A stretch of DNA of 41,647 nt, from the IMG/VR virus record IMGVR_UViG_3300048833_000186, positions 1 to 41,647 of that record. One strand, written 5' to 3'. The position numbers and the translations under genes are program-made. The notes below the pieces were generated by a model. It did not search any database. It was not told the DNA's origin and saw only the letters and a list, made by a program, of their open reading frames with translations. The first letter of the stretch is position 1; each line of letters starts with the position of its first letter. The stretch is from a virus. Below, piece by piece: positions 1 to 7,808 of the stretch.

Positions 1-5
1 GCGGG

Positions 6-34
6 TTCCTGAATACGCTGCGGCTTGTTACAAT
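6..34 (+). promoter_or_regulatory. putative promoter of the tRNA-Lys gene
   Basis: A TACAAT -10-like hexamer at 29-34 lies 15 bases upstream of the tRNA. TTCCTG at 6-11 could be the -35 with a 17-base spacer. The position suits a tRNA promoter in the host flank, but the -35 match is weak and the window starts only five bases before it. Confidence 0.35.
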
Positions 35-49
35 ATCCACGCAGTTTCA

Positions 50-125
50 GGGCTGTTAGCTCAGTTGGTAGAGCAGTTGACTCTTAATCAATAGGTCGAA
101 GGTTCGAATCCTTCACAGCCCACCA
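50..125 (+). tRNA. tRNA-Lys (anticodon CUU), integration target
   Basis: The sequence folds as a full 76-nt cloverleaf. The acceptor stem pairs GGGCTGT (50-56) with ACAGCCC (115-121), followed by discriminator A and an encoded CCA (122-125). The anticodon stem GTTGA/TCAAT closes the loop CTCTTAA, whose anticodon CUU reads the lysine codon AAG. The T-arm is CCTTC/GAAGG around TTCGAAT. The 3' part from 78 onward is the phage attachment core, so integration rebuilds a complete tRNA gene at the left junction. A terminator that follows at once belongs to phage DNA. Confidence 0.97.
78..125. repeat. attL: attL core (48-bp direct repeat)
   Basis: Positions 78-125 are identical to 41521-41568 over 48 bases; identity stops on both sides at T78 and A125. 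The repeat covers the anticodon loop through the CCA end of the tRNA-Lys gene. A perfect repeat of a tRNA 3' end with an integrase gene just inside one copy is the classic signature of a tyrosine-recombinase prophage. The 5' half of the tRNA exists only at this left copy. Confidence 0.96.
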
Positions 126-141
126 TATAGAACAAAGACTT

Positions 142-165
142 AGGCGTCCGGAAGGGCGCCTTTTT
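142..165 (+). terminator. rho-independent terminator after the tRNA, phage-supplied
   Basis: AGGCGTCC (142-149) pairs with GGGCGCCT (154-161, one G-T pair) around a GGAA loop, followed by TTTTT. It lies 16 bases after the tRNA inside prophage DNA. It replaces the host terminator now displaced to 41575-41601 and shields the inward-facing integrase gene from tRNA transcription. Confidence 0.8.
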
Positions 166-170
166 CGTTG

Positions 171-193
171 CTCCGTAAAATTCCTCCGTAAAA
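171..193. promoter_or_regulatory. candidate integrase arm-type sites (left)
   Basis: CTCCGTAAAA occurs twice, at 171-180 and 184-193, a 13-base spacing. The same decamer recurs near the right end at 41418-41427, with a one-base variant (CTCCGTAATA) at 41471-41480. Direct repeats of about 10 bp flanking the att core on both prophage ends are what the arm-binding domain of lambda-type integrases recognises. The function is inferred; the repeats are seen directly. Confidence 0.55.
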
Positions 194-194
194 T

Positions 195-1346
195 TCACGG
201 CATATCCGATGGTTTCACGACGGCCAGGCTGTGGTCATAGACCTTCATCATGGCTTCGGTGACGCCTAGGGCTTGTTGCTTGTCGGCCTTGGTGCCGGCG
301 GTGTCGGTGCCGCCCTTGCGCTTGAGGTCGTGCAGGCTGAATCGCTGCTCAAGCGTGATTACGTTGTGCAGCACGCAGCTGGCGATGAGCCGCTGCCAGG
401 CGCTGTCCAGCCCGGACTTAGTCAACGGCTCGCCGTCTTCGCTAATGACCAGGAAGCGGTGCTCAGGGCGCAACTGCTCGGGCATGCCACGGCGCTTGAT
501 GACGGCAGAGCGGTTAGCCAGCAGGGCATCCCACGCGGCCCGCAGGCGGGGCGACCACTCCACGATGTTGTTCTGGCTGCCTTTGCGGCGGTCGGTGCGC
601 AGGCCGGCGGGTTCGCCCTGGGCTTCCACCAGCGTGTTGGTCTCGATGCCGCGCAGGCGGCACAGGTAGCCAATTTCAGCCACGGCCCACAGGTAGGCGG
701 GCACGGAGCCCTTGCTGTGCGCCTTGAGGCCGGCACCGTGGCGTGCATAAGCCACGACGGCGGCGTACACGTCCGGTGGTGGCAGGCGCCGGCGGCTGCG
801 CTCCTTGGCCTGCAGGATGCCCCGTGCGGGGTTGTCCTTGATGCCCAGGTGCGGCCCGGCCCATTTGTAGACGCCGCGAAGGTAGCGCAGTACGTGGTTG
901 GCCTTGGACGGGGTGCCCTGCCTGACGATTTTTTCGTGCATGGCCTGCACGTTGGGCTGGGCCAGCCGGTTGGCGACCAGTGCGCCGACTTTGATACCCA
1001 GCTTGGTGGGGAAGTCTTCTACTACCTTGCGGCAGACGTCGTAGTCGCGGCGGGTCGCTTTGGCCAGGCCCTTGAAGTGGGTGCTGTCGTGGAAGCGATC
1101 GAGCATCCAGGCGACGGTGCCGTGGGTGGGGCCGCCTTTGCCTTCCTCGACAAATCGATGCAGATCTGAGTTGCGGGCGCCGGCGCCAGCGATGGTTTCG
1201 CGAGCGGGTTTGCCTTCCTTGGTTACGAACACAAACCAGCGACCGTTGCCGGATGGATCCCAGTAGACGCCAGCCGGCAAAGACGCCTGGTCAATGTGGC
1301 CCGGAATGCTGGGGTTGTGCTTACGGATGCGGCCGCGTGGTGCCAT
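195..1346 (-). CDS. int: phage integrase, tyrosine recombinase
   Basis: This 383-residue protein should catalyse site-specific integration and excision at the tRNA-Lys att site. The C-terminal half carries the tyrosine recombinase residues: an Arg in YLCRLRGIE (about residue 230), a His-box written HDLKRKGGTD (about 342), and the nucleophile candidate in MKVYDHSL (about 369). The His-box reads HxxK where most relatives have HxxR, with an Arg directly after it. The N-terminal region, with a small basic domain and a core-binding helical domain (about 75-185), is of usual length. The gene is last in the leftward operon, overlaps the preceding gene by one base (TGATG), and lies 70 bases from attL. 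Confidence 0.93.
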   Translation of the reverse strand: MAPRGRIRKHNPSIPGHIDQASLPAGVYWDPSGNGRWFVFVTKEGKPARETIAGAGARNSDLHRFVEEGKGGPTHGTVAWMLDRFHDSTHFKGLAKATRRDYDVCRKVVEDFPTKLGIKVGALVANRLAQPNVQAMHEKIVRQGTPSKANHVLRYLRGVYKWAGPHLGIKDNPARGILQAKERSRRRLPPPDVYAAVVAYARHGAGLKAHSKGSVPAYLWAVAEIGYLCRLRGIETNTLVEAQGEPAGLRTDRRKGSQNNIVEWSPRLRAAWDALLANRSAVIKRRGMPEQLRPEHRFLVISEDGEPLTKSGLDSAWQRLIASCVLHNVITLEQRFSLHDLKRKGGTDTAGTKADKQQALGVTEAMMKVYDHSLAVVKPSDMP

Positions 1347-1645
1347 CAGGCGATGCGCTTCCAGCCTGGCCGACCCTTGCGCTTGGCCTGCAGACGGAGA
1401 TCAGCAAGACGTTTGGCCGGCGGATAAAGTAAGCGCCAAACTTTGCTGTTCATAGGGGTTTGCACGCGGATGCTGAAATTGGCGGAGATGTTCGCTGAAA
1501 CAGTGCGCATAGCGGTTTGCGCCACTTCTTCGCTATCGATCATCTGGCGGGTAACGGCGCGGAGGGCAGAAGTGCTTGTGCCAACAACCGCGAGAGCGCC
1601 GGCTGGTCCCACAGCGTATAACGTGGTGATAGGTTCTTGTGTCAT
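1346..1645 (-). CDS. hypothetical protein next to integrase
   Basis: The product is 99 residues starting MTQEPITTLY. I chose this start because its ATG overlaps the stop of the gene upstream (ATGA at 1642-1645); a longer open frame reaches 1777 but would run through that gene. The C terminus is very basic (KRLADLRLQAKRKGRPGWKR), which suggests nucleic-acid contact. No family is recognised. Its place between an excisionase-like gene and int is compatible with a role in recombination or its control, but nothing in the sequence proves this. Confidence 0.6.
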   Translation of the reverse strand: MTQEPITTLYAVGPAGALAVVGTSTSALRAVTRQMIDSEEVAQTAMRTVSANISANFSIRVQTPMNSKVWRLLYPPAKRLADLRLQAKRKGRPGWKRIA

Positions 1646-1851
1646 ATCGTGTCCGCTCCGTAGGGCGCAGCATCGTCGTTTGCGGAACCAATGCCAAGTG
1701 CTCGGTTCAGGGCGGCCAAGGTGGTCCATACGCCGCCCCGGCAGGCCTTCACCGGCACGCCGTTGTCCTTGGCCCACCGTTCCACGTCGGCCCGGCGGTC
1801 AAAGCCGCTGAGCTTCTGCAGGTCGGGAAATTCCAGGACGGGACCGATCAC
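1642..1851 (-). CDS. putative excisionase / DUF4224-like protein
   Basis: This 69-residue protein contains VLEFPDLQKLSGF, followed by a short helix and RWAKDNGVPV, then a basic-aromatic turn. The pattern resembles the DUF4224/excisionase-like small DNA-binding proteins found beside phage integrases. The GTG at 1851 follows the upstream stop by one base and has GAAGG upstream. An ATG at 1887 would add 12 residues and overlap the previous gene. The stop overlaps the next start. Excision directionality is the likely role, inferred from position and resemblance. Confidence 0.6.
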   Translation of the reverse strand: MIGPVLEFPDLQKLSGFDRRADVERWAKDNGVPVKACRGGVWTTLAALNRALGIGSANDDAAPYGADTI

Positions 1852-1852
1852 G

Positions 1853-2035
1853 TCAGCTGGCTGCCTTCGCCTTGGCCAGGCGCGCACGGCGGCGCTTCTC
1901 AGCTTGGGCGTGATGCAGGGTGGATTGCTCCAGCTTGGTGCTGAACTTCAACGCGGTGATCAGCTCGGCCAGTTCGATATCGCCTAGCTCGTTGATGCGG
2001 TCGCGGATGCGGCTGGGCTTTGCGGTCGTGTTCAT
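1853..2035 (-). CDS. small hypothetical protein, helical and basic
   Basis: The product is 60 residues starting MNTTAKPSRIRDR. The ATG overlaps the stop of the parB gene upstream (ATGA at 2032-2035), typical of this operon. It looks fully helical, with an acidic-hydrophobic first half (INELGDIELAELITALK) and a strongly basic tail (EKRRRARLAKAKAAS). No family is recognised. Very short length and tight overlap suggest a translationally coupled accessory protein, perhaps working with the ParB-like protein. Confidence 0.6.
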   Translation of the reverse strand: MNTTAKPSRIRDRINELGDIELAELITALKFSTKLEQSTLHHAQAEKRRRARLAKAKAAS

Positions 2036-2910
2036 CGGGCGCGTCCTTGTGGTGCTGGCGCGGTGACGCGATCGATGGCATCCAGGAGTACTGCGACGCT
2101 GGTGCGGAAGTCTTTGCGCTCGGTGCGGTCCATCTGGATGATGGCGTCGTGGAAGGCGCTCTGCTTGAACGCCATCGTGCGTTCGATATCGGCGGTGAGG
2201 CGCGACACGAAACGATCGATCTTGAGCTTGTCGTCGCGTGGGCGGCCGGCACGTGGTGGGCCGGTGATTTCTTCGGCCAGGCGCTTGGCCAGCGTGGGCC
2301 GCGCCGGCAGCTTGACCTTGAGCAGCTGGCGGTAGATATCCTGCTGGTTGGCCGCGGACAGGTCGCACAGGATCTGCGCCTCCACGAAGCGCAGGCGCTT
2401 GTTGTTGGGCGTGTCCGGGTGCAGGCGTTCCTTCAGAGCGGCGCACAGGTTCTGCAGCTTCAGGTAGGAATACACCCACACGGTGGACTTGCCGATGTCT
2501 TCGGCCAGCGAGACCACGGCTTGGCCGTGCGTCTCGCCTGCTTCGACGGCCGCGTTCACCTGGTAGCTGACGGCTTCGGAGATCTCCATGTGCGTGTGGC
2601 CTTCGCGCATGAAGTTGGACACGATGGAAAGGCGGTGCTGGGTGGCGTGCTTTTCCAGGTCTGCTTCTTCGATGCTGATGCGGATGGTCTCGATGCCGGC
2701 CAGTTTGCAGGCGCGCCAGCGCCGCTCGCCGTCGACGATTTCGAAGGGCGGGTTGGCGCCCGCACGCCGGCGGCGCACGGAGATGGGTGTGCGCTGGCCA
2801 ACTTTCTTGATGGACGTGGCCAGCGCATTGAGCGCCGGCTCGCTGAAGTGCGATCGCGGTTGCTTGGGATCGGGGCGAATGTCCGTGACTTGGATGCGGG
2901 TGACGGTCAT
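2032..2910 (-). CDS. ParB-like protein with GERRWRA box
   Basis: This 292-residue protein has the ParB N-terminal (sulfiredoxin-like) domain: IRPDPKQPR near residue 10, a regulatory helix, then IVDGERRWRACKLAG at about 59-73. The GERRxRA motif binds nucleotide in ParB CTPases. A helical HTH region follows (HTHMEISEAVSYQV ... IGKSTVWVYSYLKL) that would contact DNA. No parA lies in the window, so classical plasmid partition is unlikely in an integrated phage. DNA binding in replication or transcription control is an alternative. Both ends overlap neighbours by four bases. Confidence 0.82.
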   Translation of the reverse strand: MTVTRIQVTDIRPDPKQPRSHFSEPALNALATSIKKVGQRTPISVRRRRAGANPPFEIVDGERRWRACKLAGIETIRISIEEADLEKHATQHRLSIVSNFMREGHTHMEISEAVSYQVNAAVEAGETHGQAVVSLAEDIGKSTVWVYSYLKLQNLCAALKERLHPDTPNNKRLRFVEAQILCDLSAANQQDIYRQLLKVKLPARPTLAKRLAEEITGPPRAGRPRDDKLKIDRFVSRLTADIERTMAFKQSAFHDAIIQMDRTERKDFRTSVAVLLDAIDRVTAPAPQGRAR

Positions 2911-3863
2911 CCGTTGCTACCCCTAATCGCATTCCAGGATGCTTTTAGGACTGCACGCATGTCGTCCTTGCACGCCGCTTGCCCCTGCGGTCCGAGCTCG
3001 TCATATGGAACAGTGGTTCGGTCGCAGAACGCACGCGCCGCTGCCTCCGCCACGGCATCTGTCGCCTCTGCCAAGGGCATAAGTAACGCGTGCGAGAAAG
3101 CCGCCAGATAGTCCTCATGCCTTACGTAGTAAACAGGGCCATCGCCATCGTTCATCCACTGGCACACCCTGCATTGATTTGACGGGTGAAACCGCTCCGT
3201 GCCCCAGTCATCCTTGCAGTGCGCATATTGCTGAACTTCCTTCCTCGCAGCATCCACGATGTGCGCCGGGCGTTTGGCAAGGTCCTCGATGGTACGAATG
3301 ATGTGGGCGTTGCCGGACGGCCAGTGGCTCGGCAGGCAATTGACTAGTTCGGCTATCGGCACCACAAAATCCCTGTACCAGCTCTCTGTACTCACGGATG
3401 CGTCGGCCCCGATTGCACCTTCTTTTGTGGGCGACGTGGTGGGTTCAACGACTGAAAAGTCAACGAAGCGAGGATCGCCGAAATCAGGTAGCCGCATCGT
3501 CCACACTTTCCTGCCGTGCGGCTTGATCCCCGGATTGCCTGCGGTGTCTTTGAGTCCGCATGCTTCAATAACGCGCCGTGCAAGGTGCTCCGGCTCACGT
3601 GCCTTGTCTGTCCACGGGACGGCAACAAGATCCAGATCGCGGGTAAACGACCCGTGCATGGTCAGCGCGTAGCCTTCGCTCCAAGCAAGCACACGAGCGA
3701 TGGTGAATATGCGGGCATAGTCAGGGTCGATGATGCCGTAGGTAGCCGCACCGCCAGCGAATCGCTCCTCGCACGTGGCCCCAGCGTCGCCACAAAACCC
3801 GAGGCAAACGGGGCAGGCAACAGCCGCATTTGACTGGCTCTCAGTAGTGGGAGTGGTGCTCAT
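2907..3863 (-). CDS. nucleotidyltransferase-like phage protein
   Basis: This 318-residue protein contains MHGSFTRDLDLVAVPW at about 69-84, which resembles the GS-x-DxD strand-turn of the DNA polymerase beta nucleotidyltransferase fold. Cys pairs occur near the N terminus (CPVCLGFCGDAGATC) and near residue 235 (CRVCQWM), possibly for metal binding. Similar proteins are found in phage accessory operons without a known substrate. The start overlaps the DHH phosphoesterase stop, and the stop overlaps parB. The fold call rests on one motif only. Confidence 0.55.
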   Translation of the reverse strand: MSTTPTTESQSNAAVACPVCLGFCGDAGATCEERFAGGAATYGIIDPDYARIFTIARVLAWSEGYALTMHGSFTRDLDLVAVPWTDKAREPEHLARRVIEACGLKDTAGNPGIKPHGRKVWTMRLPDFGDPRFVDFSVVEPTTSPTKEGAIGADASVSTESWYRDFVVPIAELVNCLPSHWPSGNAHIIRTIEDLAKRPAHIVDAARKEVQQYAHCKDDWGTERFHPSNQCRVCQWMNDGDGPVYYVRHEDYLAAFSHALLMPLAEATDAVAEAAARAFCDRTTVPYDELGPQGQAACKDDMRAVLKASWNAIRGSNG

Positions 3864-4804
3864 GCGGTGGCCAGCTCGTGAGTGCGCGGGACCTTGAAAC
3901 CAGCGGCATTGGCATGCCCGCCGCCGCCGTAGCTCGCGGCGATATGGCTGACATCCATCCCGCCTTCCGCCGAACGAAGACCAAACTGACGGCCATCAGG
4001 TAGATCCCAGTAACAGGCGGCGAATGCTTCGCCCTGTGCCATCAGGTGGCCTGCATCGCTCACCAGCGTGTAGGGCAGGCTGGCTACCGGCACGTCGTGG
4101 CCTGCAATCACCATGCGCCGCTTGCAGACCTTCACCAGCTCAGCTACGTCCTTGTGGTGCTTTCGCTCAATGGCCGCGCCTTCGGTGCGCAGGTCCTCCA
4201 CATCTGTTGCTGCCAGGCGATCCCACAGCGCAAAGCTGTATTCATGGCTGAAGACGGCGGCCTGAATCTCTCGCGTTCCGGGAAGTGCGAAACGCCACAG
4301 GTCACGATCTTCTACGTGGTTGACCAATGCAGGGCGCGGCTTGTTCGGATTGAAGAAATCCCAGGCGATGCCGGCGCCGCTGCGCTGCATGTCGAAGTAG
4401 GCATAGATGATGGCCTTGCGGATGCCTTCGTACTGGTCCTGAATAACGCAGCCCTGCACGTAATCCCATGTGCGCGGGGCTGTCCACCCATGCCCGTCCA
4501 TGCGCAGCACGGTTGCGAATTCCTCGCCGGTCCTGCTTTCGTTGGGCAGGTCTTCGGCCGCGCTCTTGTGGTGATCGAGCACAAGAATTGAGCGCGCTTT
4601 GAGTGACAGCTCACGCAGCACGTCGCGCTTATAGCTGAAGTCCAGAAGCACAACATCCCGGCCGGTCACGTCGGGCGGCGTCGCCTGATAGATGCCTGGG
4701 TAATAGGTGGCACCATCGCCAAAATACTTCCGCGCTGCCCATGCGGCCGTGAATCCATCGGCGCAATTTCCGTGATAGATCACCAGTACATTTTCGTGGC
4801 TCAT
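3860..4804 (-). CDS. DHH-family phosphoesterase
   Basis: This 314-residue protein belongs to the DHH superfamily of Mn-dependent phosphoesterases (RecJ, NrnA and c-di-AMP hydrolase relatives). Motifs are visible in order: YHGNCADGF near the N terminus, VVLLDF, the family-naming DHH in ILVLDHHKSA, NHVEDRDLWRF, and the DHHA1 glycine-rich end YGGGGHANAAGF. The likely activity is cleavage of short nucleic acids or cyclic dinucleotides; the substrate is unknown. I chose the ATG at 4804 because it overlaps the upstream stop (ATGA). An in-frame ATG at 4834 would invade the preceding gene. Confidence 0.88.
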   Translation of the reverse strand: MSHENVLVIYHGNCADGFTAAWAARKYFGDGATYYPGIYQATPPDVTGRDVVLLDFSYKRDVLRELSLKARSILVLDHHKSAAEDLPNESRTGEEFATVLRMDGHGWTAPRTWDYVQGCVIQDQYEGIRKAIIYAYFDMQRSGAGIAWDFFNPNKPRPALVNHVEDRDLWRFALPGTREIQAAVFSHEYSFALWDRLAATDVEDLRTEGAAIERKHHKDVAELVKVCKRRMVIAGHDVPVASLPYTLVSDAGHLMAQGEAFAACYWDLPDGRQFGLRSAEGGMDVSHIAASYGGGGHANAAGFKVPRTHELATA

Positions 4805-6456
4805 TTCGCCACCTCCGCTTCGCCGCGTAGGCATTCCGGCAGGTAGTTGGTGCTGGCCAGCATCTCTGCCGCCTTGGGTACCAACTCCGATTTCTTCAGC
4901 TTGCCCAGCGCCTCGAGATCGGCGTCGACGGCGGCGTTGGCTTCACGCAGGATGCGCAGGATCGCGGCACGGCTGAGCGTGGCCAGCCATTCGCCGGTGG
5001 GCGCCCAGTGCGATCGCATATCGATCATGGCCAGCGCCTGGAACTGATCAGCCGTATCCGACGGCGAGTCCACCACGATGGTCTGCGCAACAAGGAACGC
5101 CAGCAGGCGAAGTAGCGTGCCGGTGTCCTGTTCCAGCAGGTAATTGAACAGATCCGGCTGTGCCTGCAGTCGCTCGGTCCACTGGGTTTCCAGCGCTTCG
5201 TTGTTGATGCCCGAAGCTAGCGCCTCGCGGAACCCCTTGATCTGATCCGCCTCGTTGAGCGTGGCGCGGCCATGCACTTTTACAATGCCGGTGCCGCCGT
5301 AGATGCCCAGCTGGTCCTCGACGAACTCTGCAATCAGTGCGGCCAACATGATGTGCGGCTTGTGTGCGAGCTCTGCCCGTAGAATCGCCGTTCGCCAACC
5401 CAGCAGGCGGTTGACCTGCGGCTTGCTGAGTTCGTCGTTGACGGGTGCCGGTGGCGCGGGTTGGCCAGGCTGCTGCGCCGCTGCGACCTCGAGGCCGGCT
5501 TCCACGCGCTTGCGATCGCCTGGGCGCACGTAGGCATCACTGACTTCTGGCTTGCCGTTGTGGCCGATGGTGACGAACACGCCGGCCACGGTCTTGTCTT
5601 CTGCGGTCGGGTGGCGCAGGCATTCCAGCTTGCTGGTGGTGCTGTAGGGCAGGTCCAAACGGCACTCGACCCATGCCCACCCTTTCTTGCGCTCTTTGAC
5701 TGCCGTGCGCTCCAGCTTTTCCAGCGCCAGGCTTTCGACCAGCAGGTGGTCGTGCAGGAACACTTCGTCACCGAACAGGTCGCGATGCAGCGCACCGCCG
5801 GCGGCCTCGTATGCTTCCACGGTGATGAACTTCGCGACTTTGCTGACACCGTAGACGGTATCGTCGGTCAGGGCTGCGCGAAGGTCATCGGGGTCGTTGT
5901 CGAAGTCACCGGATTGTTCCCACACGTGCTCCTGTTTAGCGTGGTCGGTGGTGACGGTCAGGGCCTTCACCTGGTCGAGCCGGATCTCGTCCTTGCGAAG
6001 CAGGTCGAGGATCTTCGGCGACACCGTGCCCAGACGCAGCATGCCATTGACGTGGCGCTCGCTCTGGCCGAATCGCACGGCAATGTCGGTGACGGAGCGC
6101 CCTGCATTGATGAGCGCAGTGTAGGCCGCGATTTCATCGGCCGGGTTCATGGCTTCGCGGATGGTGTTTTCAGCTGTGCTGGCATCCATGGCCACGGCTT
6201 CGTCCACCACGCGACACGGTGCCTCGTAGTCGGTAGCCAAGTGGCCGGACTTCACCAGCGATTGCAATGCGCGCAAGCGCCGACCGCCAGCGACGACGTC
6301 GAACTTTCCCTTCTTGGCCTTCACCACGGTGAGGTTCTGCAGCAAGCCGTCGGCCTCGATGGAGGCGATGAGATCGGCGACGTTCTCGCCGCCGGTTTTG
6401 CGTGCGTTGAGCGTGCTCAGCTGCAGGCTGGCCAGCGGGATAGTTTGGATTGTCAT
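4801..6456 (-). CDS. large ParB/RepB-like DNA-binding protein
   Basis: This 551-residue protein has a ParB N-terminal domain (IPLASLQLSTLNARK ... VVAGGRRLRALQSL), with GGRR in place of the usual GERR. A helical HTH segment follows (RSVTDIAVRFGQSERHVNGMLRLG, about 118-141). The middle and C-terminal parts (about 330-530) are long and helical without a recognised domain. Large ParB-like proteins of this type are common on plasmids and prophages. It is the second ParB-like gene in this operon and the divergent GGRR box hints at altered nucleotide use. The start overlaps the reverse-transcriptase stop. Confidence 0.8.
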   Translation of the reverse strand: MTIQTIPLASLQLSTLNARKTGGENVADLIASIEADGLLQNLTVVKAKKGKFDVVAGGRRLRALQSLVKSGHLATDYEAPCRVVDEAVAMDASTAENTIREAMNPADEIAAYTALINAGRSVTDIAVRFGQSERHVNGMLRLGTVSPKILDLLRKDEIRLDQVKALTVTTDHAKQEHVWEQSGDFDNDPDDLRAALTDDTVYGVSKVAKFITVEAYEAAGGALHRDLFGDEVFLHDHLLVESLALEKLERTAVKERKKGWAWVECRLDLPYSTTSKLECLRHPTAEDKTVAGVFVTIGHNGKPEVSDAYVRPGDRKRVEAGLEVAAAQQPGQPAPPAPVNDELSKPQVNRLLGWRTAILRAELAHKPHIMLAALIAEFVEDQLGIYGGTGIVKVHGRATLNEADQIKGFREALASGINNEALETQWTERLQAQPDLFNYLLEQDTGTLLRLLAFLVAQTIVVDSPSDTADQFQALAMIDMRSHWAPTGEWLATLSRAAILRILREANAAVDADLEALGKLKKSELVPKAAEMLASTNYLPECLRGEAEVAK

Positions 6457-7808
6457 GGTGTGCAGCTCCTATAGGGAATGGAAATGCGCCTGCCTTCCAG
6501 GCGGTGAGAGAAGCGCCGCGGGAGTGCGGCGGCGGTGATCCAGGGGAAGCGAGTGCGCAGCGCCTGTTGCAGGCGGTGGCTGTTGGCGTGGCGCAGGTGG
6601 CCGTGGTAGCTGGCAATGACGCTGCCGATGCGTCGGAAGTCCTTTGGCGTGCCGTGCAGCTCGCCTGGACGCACGTGCGCGCGTTCCCATGCCTGCAGGG
6701 TCTCGCGTGCATGCACCAGCACGCGGCGGCGTGCAAGCGTGTGCGTGGGGTGGATGACGTAGCCGAGGAAGTCGATGCCGTCGCCCAATGGGCGCAGCTT
6801 GATGTCGGCCTTCAACGCCAGGCGCAGGCGTGTGTGCAGGAACAGCTCGATGCGCGCCTGCCAACTGGCCAGCTGCTCGCGATCGTGGTGCACCAGCACG
6901 AAGTCATCGACATAGCGCAGGTAGCGCGTGGCCTTGAGCTCGTGCTTGACGAACTGGTCCAGCGCGTCCAGGTAGACATTGGCGAAGAACTGGCTGGACA
7001 GGTTGCCGATGGGCAGGCCGAACCCGGCCGGCGCGTTGCTGAGGCGTTTGTGTGCTGGCACCGCGGCCAGTTCCTCTGGCGTGGCGCGCAGATCCACGCC
7101 GGCGCGCACCGGGTCACGGCGCAGCAGCGCATGCGTGACGTGCTGGGCCTCGGCGCTGATGCCGGCACGCTGCAGGGTGGGCTTTAGCTGTGCCCACAGC
7201 GTGGGCCGGTGGATGCTGTTGAAGAAGTTGGCGATATCGAGCTGCAGGTAGTAGCCGCCACCTTGGCCGCTGTGTACCTGGCGCACGAACGCCTGCAGCC
7301 TGCGCACGGCGGCATGGCTGCCCTTGCCGACACGGTTGGCGTAGCTGTCGTGGATGAAGCGCGGTTCGTACAGTGCCTCCAGCTGCGGCACCAGCCAGTG
7401 GTGCACGACGCGATCGGCGAAGTCCGGTGCGTGGATCTCGCGCGCCTTGGGGCGGGTGGCGATAAAGCAGGTGGAGCGACGTGGTGCCCAGGTGTTGCTC
7501 TGGATCTGCGCCTGCAGTAGCAGCAGCCCGTCCATCCAGCGGCTGTCGAAGCGCAGCTGGTTGTGGCTGGGCACCTTCTGCCGGCGCGCATGACGCCAGG
7601 CACGGTAAAGCGATTGCAGCGGCACGGCCCCCTGAAACTCACTGGCACGACGCACGGCCAACGCGAACCCGTTGTTGTTGCGGTGGTTGTTGTTGACGTT
7701 GCCGTTGTTGAAATTGACGTTCCACGCGGACGCCGAAGACCAGGCAGCCGCTTCCCCGCGCTCTTGCGACCCAGCCGCACATCCGTGTTGGTAGCGTGGC
7801 GTCGTCAT
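6453..7808 (-). CDS. DGR reverse transcriptase, N terminus encoded by the template repeat
   Basis: This is the retroelement polymerase that would copy the TR RNA into mutagenised cDNA. RT motifs are clear: YLQLDIANFFNSI (motif A Asp), GLPIGNLSSQFFANVYLD (the IGNxxSQ signature shared by DGR and group II-like RTs), and YLRYVDDFVLVHHD with the catalytic YVDD. The frame from the ATG at 7808, which overlaps the avd stop (ATGA), is 451 residues long. Its residues 20-56 are the translated TR. A GTG at 7625, just before LQSLYRAWRHARRQK, would give a usual-length RT of about 390 residues starting after the TR. Which start is used cannot be decided here. Confidence 0.93.
   Translation of the reverse strand: MTTPRYQHGCAAGSQERGEAAAWSSASAWNVNFNNGNVNNNHRNNNGFALAVRRASEFQGAVPLQSLYRAWRHARRQKVPSHNQLRFDSRWMDGLLLLQAQIQSNTWAPRRSTCFIATRPKAREIHAPDFADRVVHHWLVPQLEALYEPRFIHDSYANRVGKGSHAAVRRLQAFVRQVHSGQGGGYYLQLDIANFFNSIHRPTLWAQLKPTLQRAGISAEAQHVTHALLRRDPVRAGVDLRATPEELAAVPAHKRLSNAPAGFGLPIGNLSSQFFANVYLDALDQFVKHELKATRYLRYVDDFVLVHHDREQLASWQARIELFLHTRLRLALKADIKLRPLGDGIDFLGYVIHPTHTLARRRVLVHARETLQAWERAHVRPGELHGTPKDFRRIGSVIASYHGHLRHANSHRLQQALRTRFPWITAAALPRRFSHRLEGRRISIPYRSCTP
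7641..7750 (-). repeat. DGR template repeat (TR), 110 bp
   Basis: On the minus strand this segment begins CGGCTGCCTGG, an adenine-free 29-base stretch. A core with eleven AAY codons plus one CAC follows, and it ends in a 30-base conserved GC-rich segment finishing GTGCCAGT. The core translates as NVNFNNGNVNNNHRNNN. The AAC-rich coding is typical of DGR templates because adenine changes give many residues and no stops. It aligns to VRs at 8278-8384 and 8734-8843, with all substitutions at its adenines. Confidence 0.96.

Noticed and set aside
1853-2932. A 359-codon minus-strand frame across the parB gene
   Set aside because: Only its last 60 codons look like a protein; the rest is the shadow of parB in another frame, rich in Arg, His and Pro.
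2020-3111. Long plus-strand open frames opposite parB and other leftward genes
   Set aside because: High GC content leaves long antisense frames. They lack ribosome sites and known domains, and the minus-strand genes are clearly real.
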